This document shows positions 40,604 through 40,887 of a DNA stretch of 40,887 nucleotides, in pieces. The position numbers and the translations under genes are program-made. The number at the start of each line of letters is the position of its first letter. Position 1 is the stretch's first letter. A model generated the notes under the pieces. That model worked only from the letters and a program-made list of their open reading frames with translations. It ran no database searches and had not been told where the DNA came from. Origin of the DNA: Eubacterium oxidoreducens (GTDB lineage Bacteria > Bacillota > Clostridia > Lachnospirales > Lachnospiraceae); assembly GCF_900104415.1 (NCBI RefSeq), contig NZ_FMXR01000021.1, forward strand, positions 1-40,887, in the 5' to 3' direction.

Positions 40604-40887
40604 TCAATAGTTGACGTGCACAGACTGATAGGCTGTGGCTAAATCATAGAAGCCACTGTTTATCAGTCTATCTTTTGTCATCGCCATGTTGACTGCGACT
40701 GTATGTGTGGTAAACCAATATCCACGCCGACTGTTGCCAGCCATATGTGCCAAGTCCTTAGGCACACCCATCTTAATCAGATTTCGCACCTTTGTCTTGG
40801 GCTTCTTCCATTGTTTCCATATACACATACGTATTCTGTGATAGAGCCATCCATTGATTTCGTCTATGTTGTTCTTCATGCTTGCTA
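40604..40887 (-). CDS. ltrA: Group II intron reverse transcriptase/maturase, C-terminal part
   Basis: About the last 94 residues are present. The maturase (domain X) end MKNNIDEINGWLYHRIRMCIWKQW-like segment, then KTKVRNLIKMGV and HMAGNSRRGYWF, matches class C intron proteins. The open frame continues off the right edge upstream of the ATG at 40879, so that ATG is internal. It splices and mobilises the intron. Confidence 0.9.
   Translation of the reverse strand, partial: ASMKNNIDEINGWLYHRIRMCIWKQWKKPKTKVRNLIKMGVPKDLAHMAGNSRRGYWFTTHTVAVNMAMTKDRLINSGFYDLATAYQSVHVNY

Larger units (their letters stand above)
40533..40887 (-). mobile_element. Group II intron, 3' portion, cut by the window edge
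   Basis: On the minus strand the end of a maturase gene is followed by domain V (40571-40602, with CGCCGTATACC..GGTACGTACGGTG pairing) and domain VI (GGGAGCTAGTCACTCCC). The intron ends at about 40533 with ACTCGAT. It lies downstream of the convergent CbiET-like gene. Confidence 0.88.

Overview
The window looks like a chromosomal segment of a gut-type clostridial Firmicute, most likely Lachnospiraceae. The reasons are AGGAGG-type ribosome binding sites before most genes, vegetative promoters often with a TGn extended -10 box, a long-form HPF, a PucR regulator, a TraX-like protein, clostridial ISLre2, IS256 and IS200/IS605 elements, and group II introns. This is judged from gene families; no rRNA is present to place it. 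Both ends lie inside group II introns on the minus strand: a 5' end at 1-319 and a 3' end at about 40533-40887. The window may therefore be a contig broken at copies of one multicopy intron.

Layout. 376-765 is a small membrane-anchored protein whose terminator abuts the left intron. 944-4402 is the riboflavin operon ribD-ribE-ribBA-ribH (minus), preceded by an FMN riboswitch with its own terminator and promoter (4428-4666). 4806-5490 is a scar of two truncated transposases. 5483-6484 holds a VanZ-like protein and a small secreted protein. 6649-8175 is a Na+/solute symporter, followed by about 460 bp of structured non-coding DNA. 8634-12326 holds Tex and three small membrane proteins. About 12366-14335 is an IS200/IS605 element with tnpA and tnpB. 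14451-15857 is an L,D-transpeptidase. 15916-18779 is an ACT-hom-lysC operon. 18863-21502 is ddl-murF with an array of hairpins between them. 21527-24536 is a four-subunit 2-oxoacid:ferredoxin oxidoreductase.

24780-35880 is the most interesting block: a minus-strand catabolic island opposite a divergent PucR-type regulator (36089-37264). Read along transcription it holds a class III aminotransferase, an iron-type alcohol dehydrogenase, an ABC importer (ATPase, two permeases, lipoprotein), dihydropyrimidinase, a PreA-like dihydropyrimidine dehydrogenase, an N-carbamoyl-beta-alanine amidase and a cytidylate-kinase-like protein. Together they predict import of a pyrimidine, reduction to the dihydro form, ring opening, release of beta-alanine, transamination to malonate semialdehyde and reduction to 3-hydroxypropionate. 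Two features are unusual. The lipoprotein is a complete NMT1/THI5-type binding protein whose two halves are in swapped order, an apparent natural circular permutation. The PreA protein carries a short N-terminal iron-sulfur module but no NAD(P)H/FAD partner, so it may take electrons from ferredoxin, which the adjacent oxidoreductase could reduce.

The right part holds HPF, a short-chain dehydrogenase, a TraX-like membrane protein and an orphan protein resembling the end of CbiE plus CbiT with an eroded SAM-binding loop, ending at the second group II intron. No tRNA, rRNA or CRISPR array was seen.
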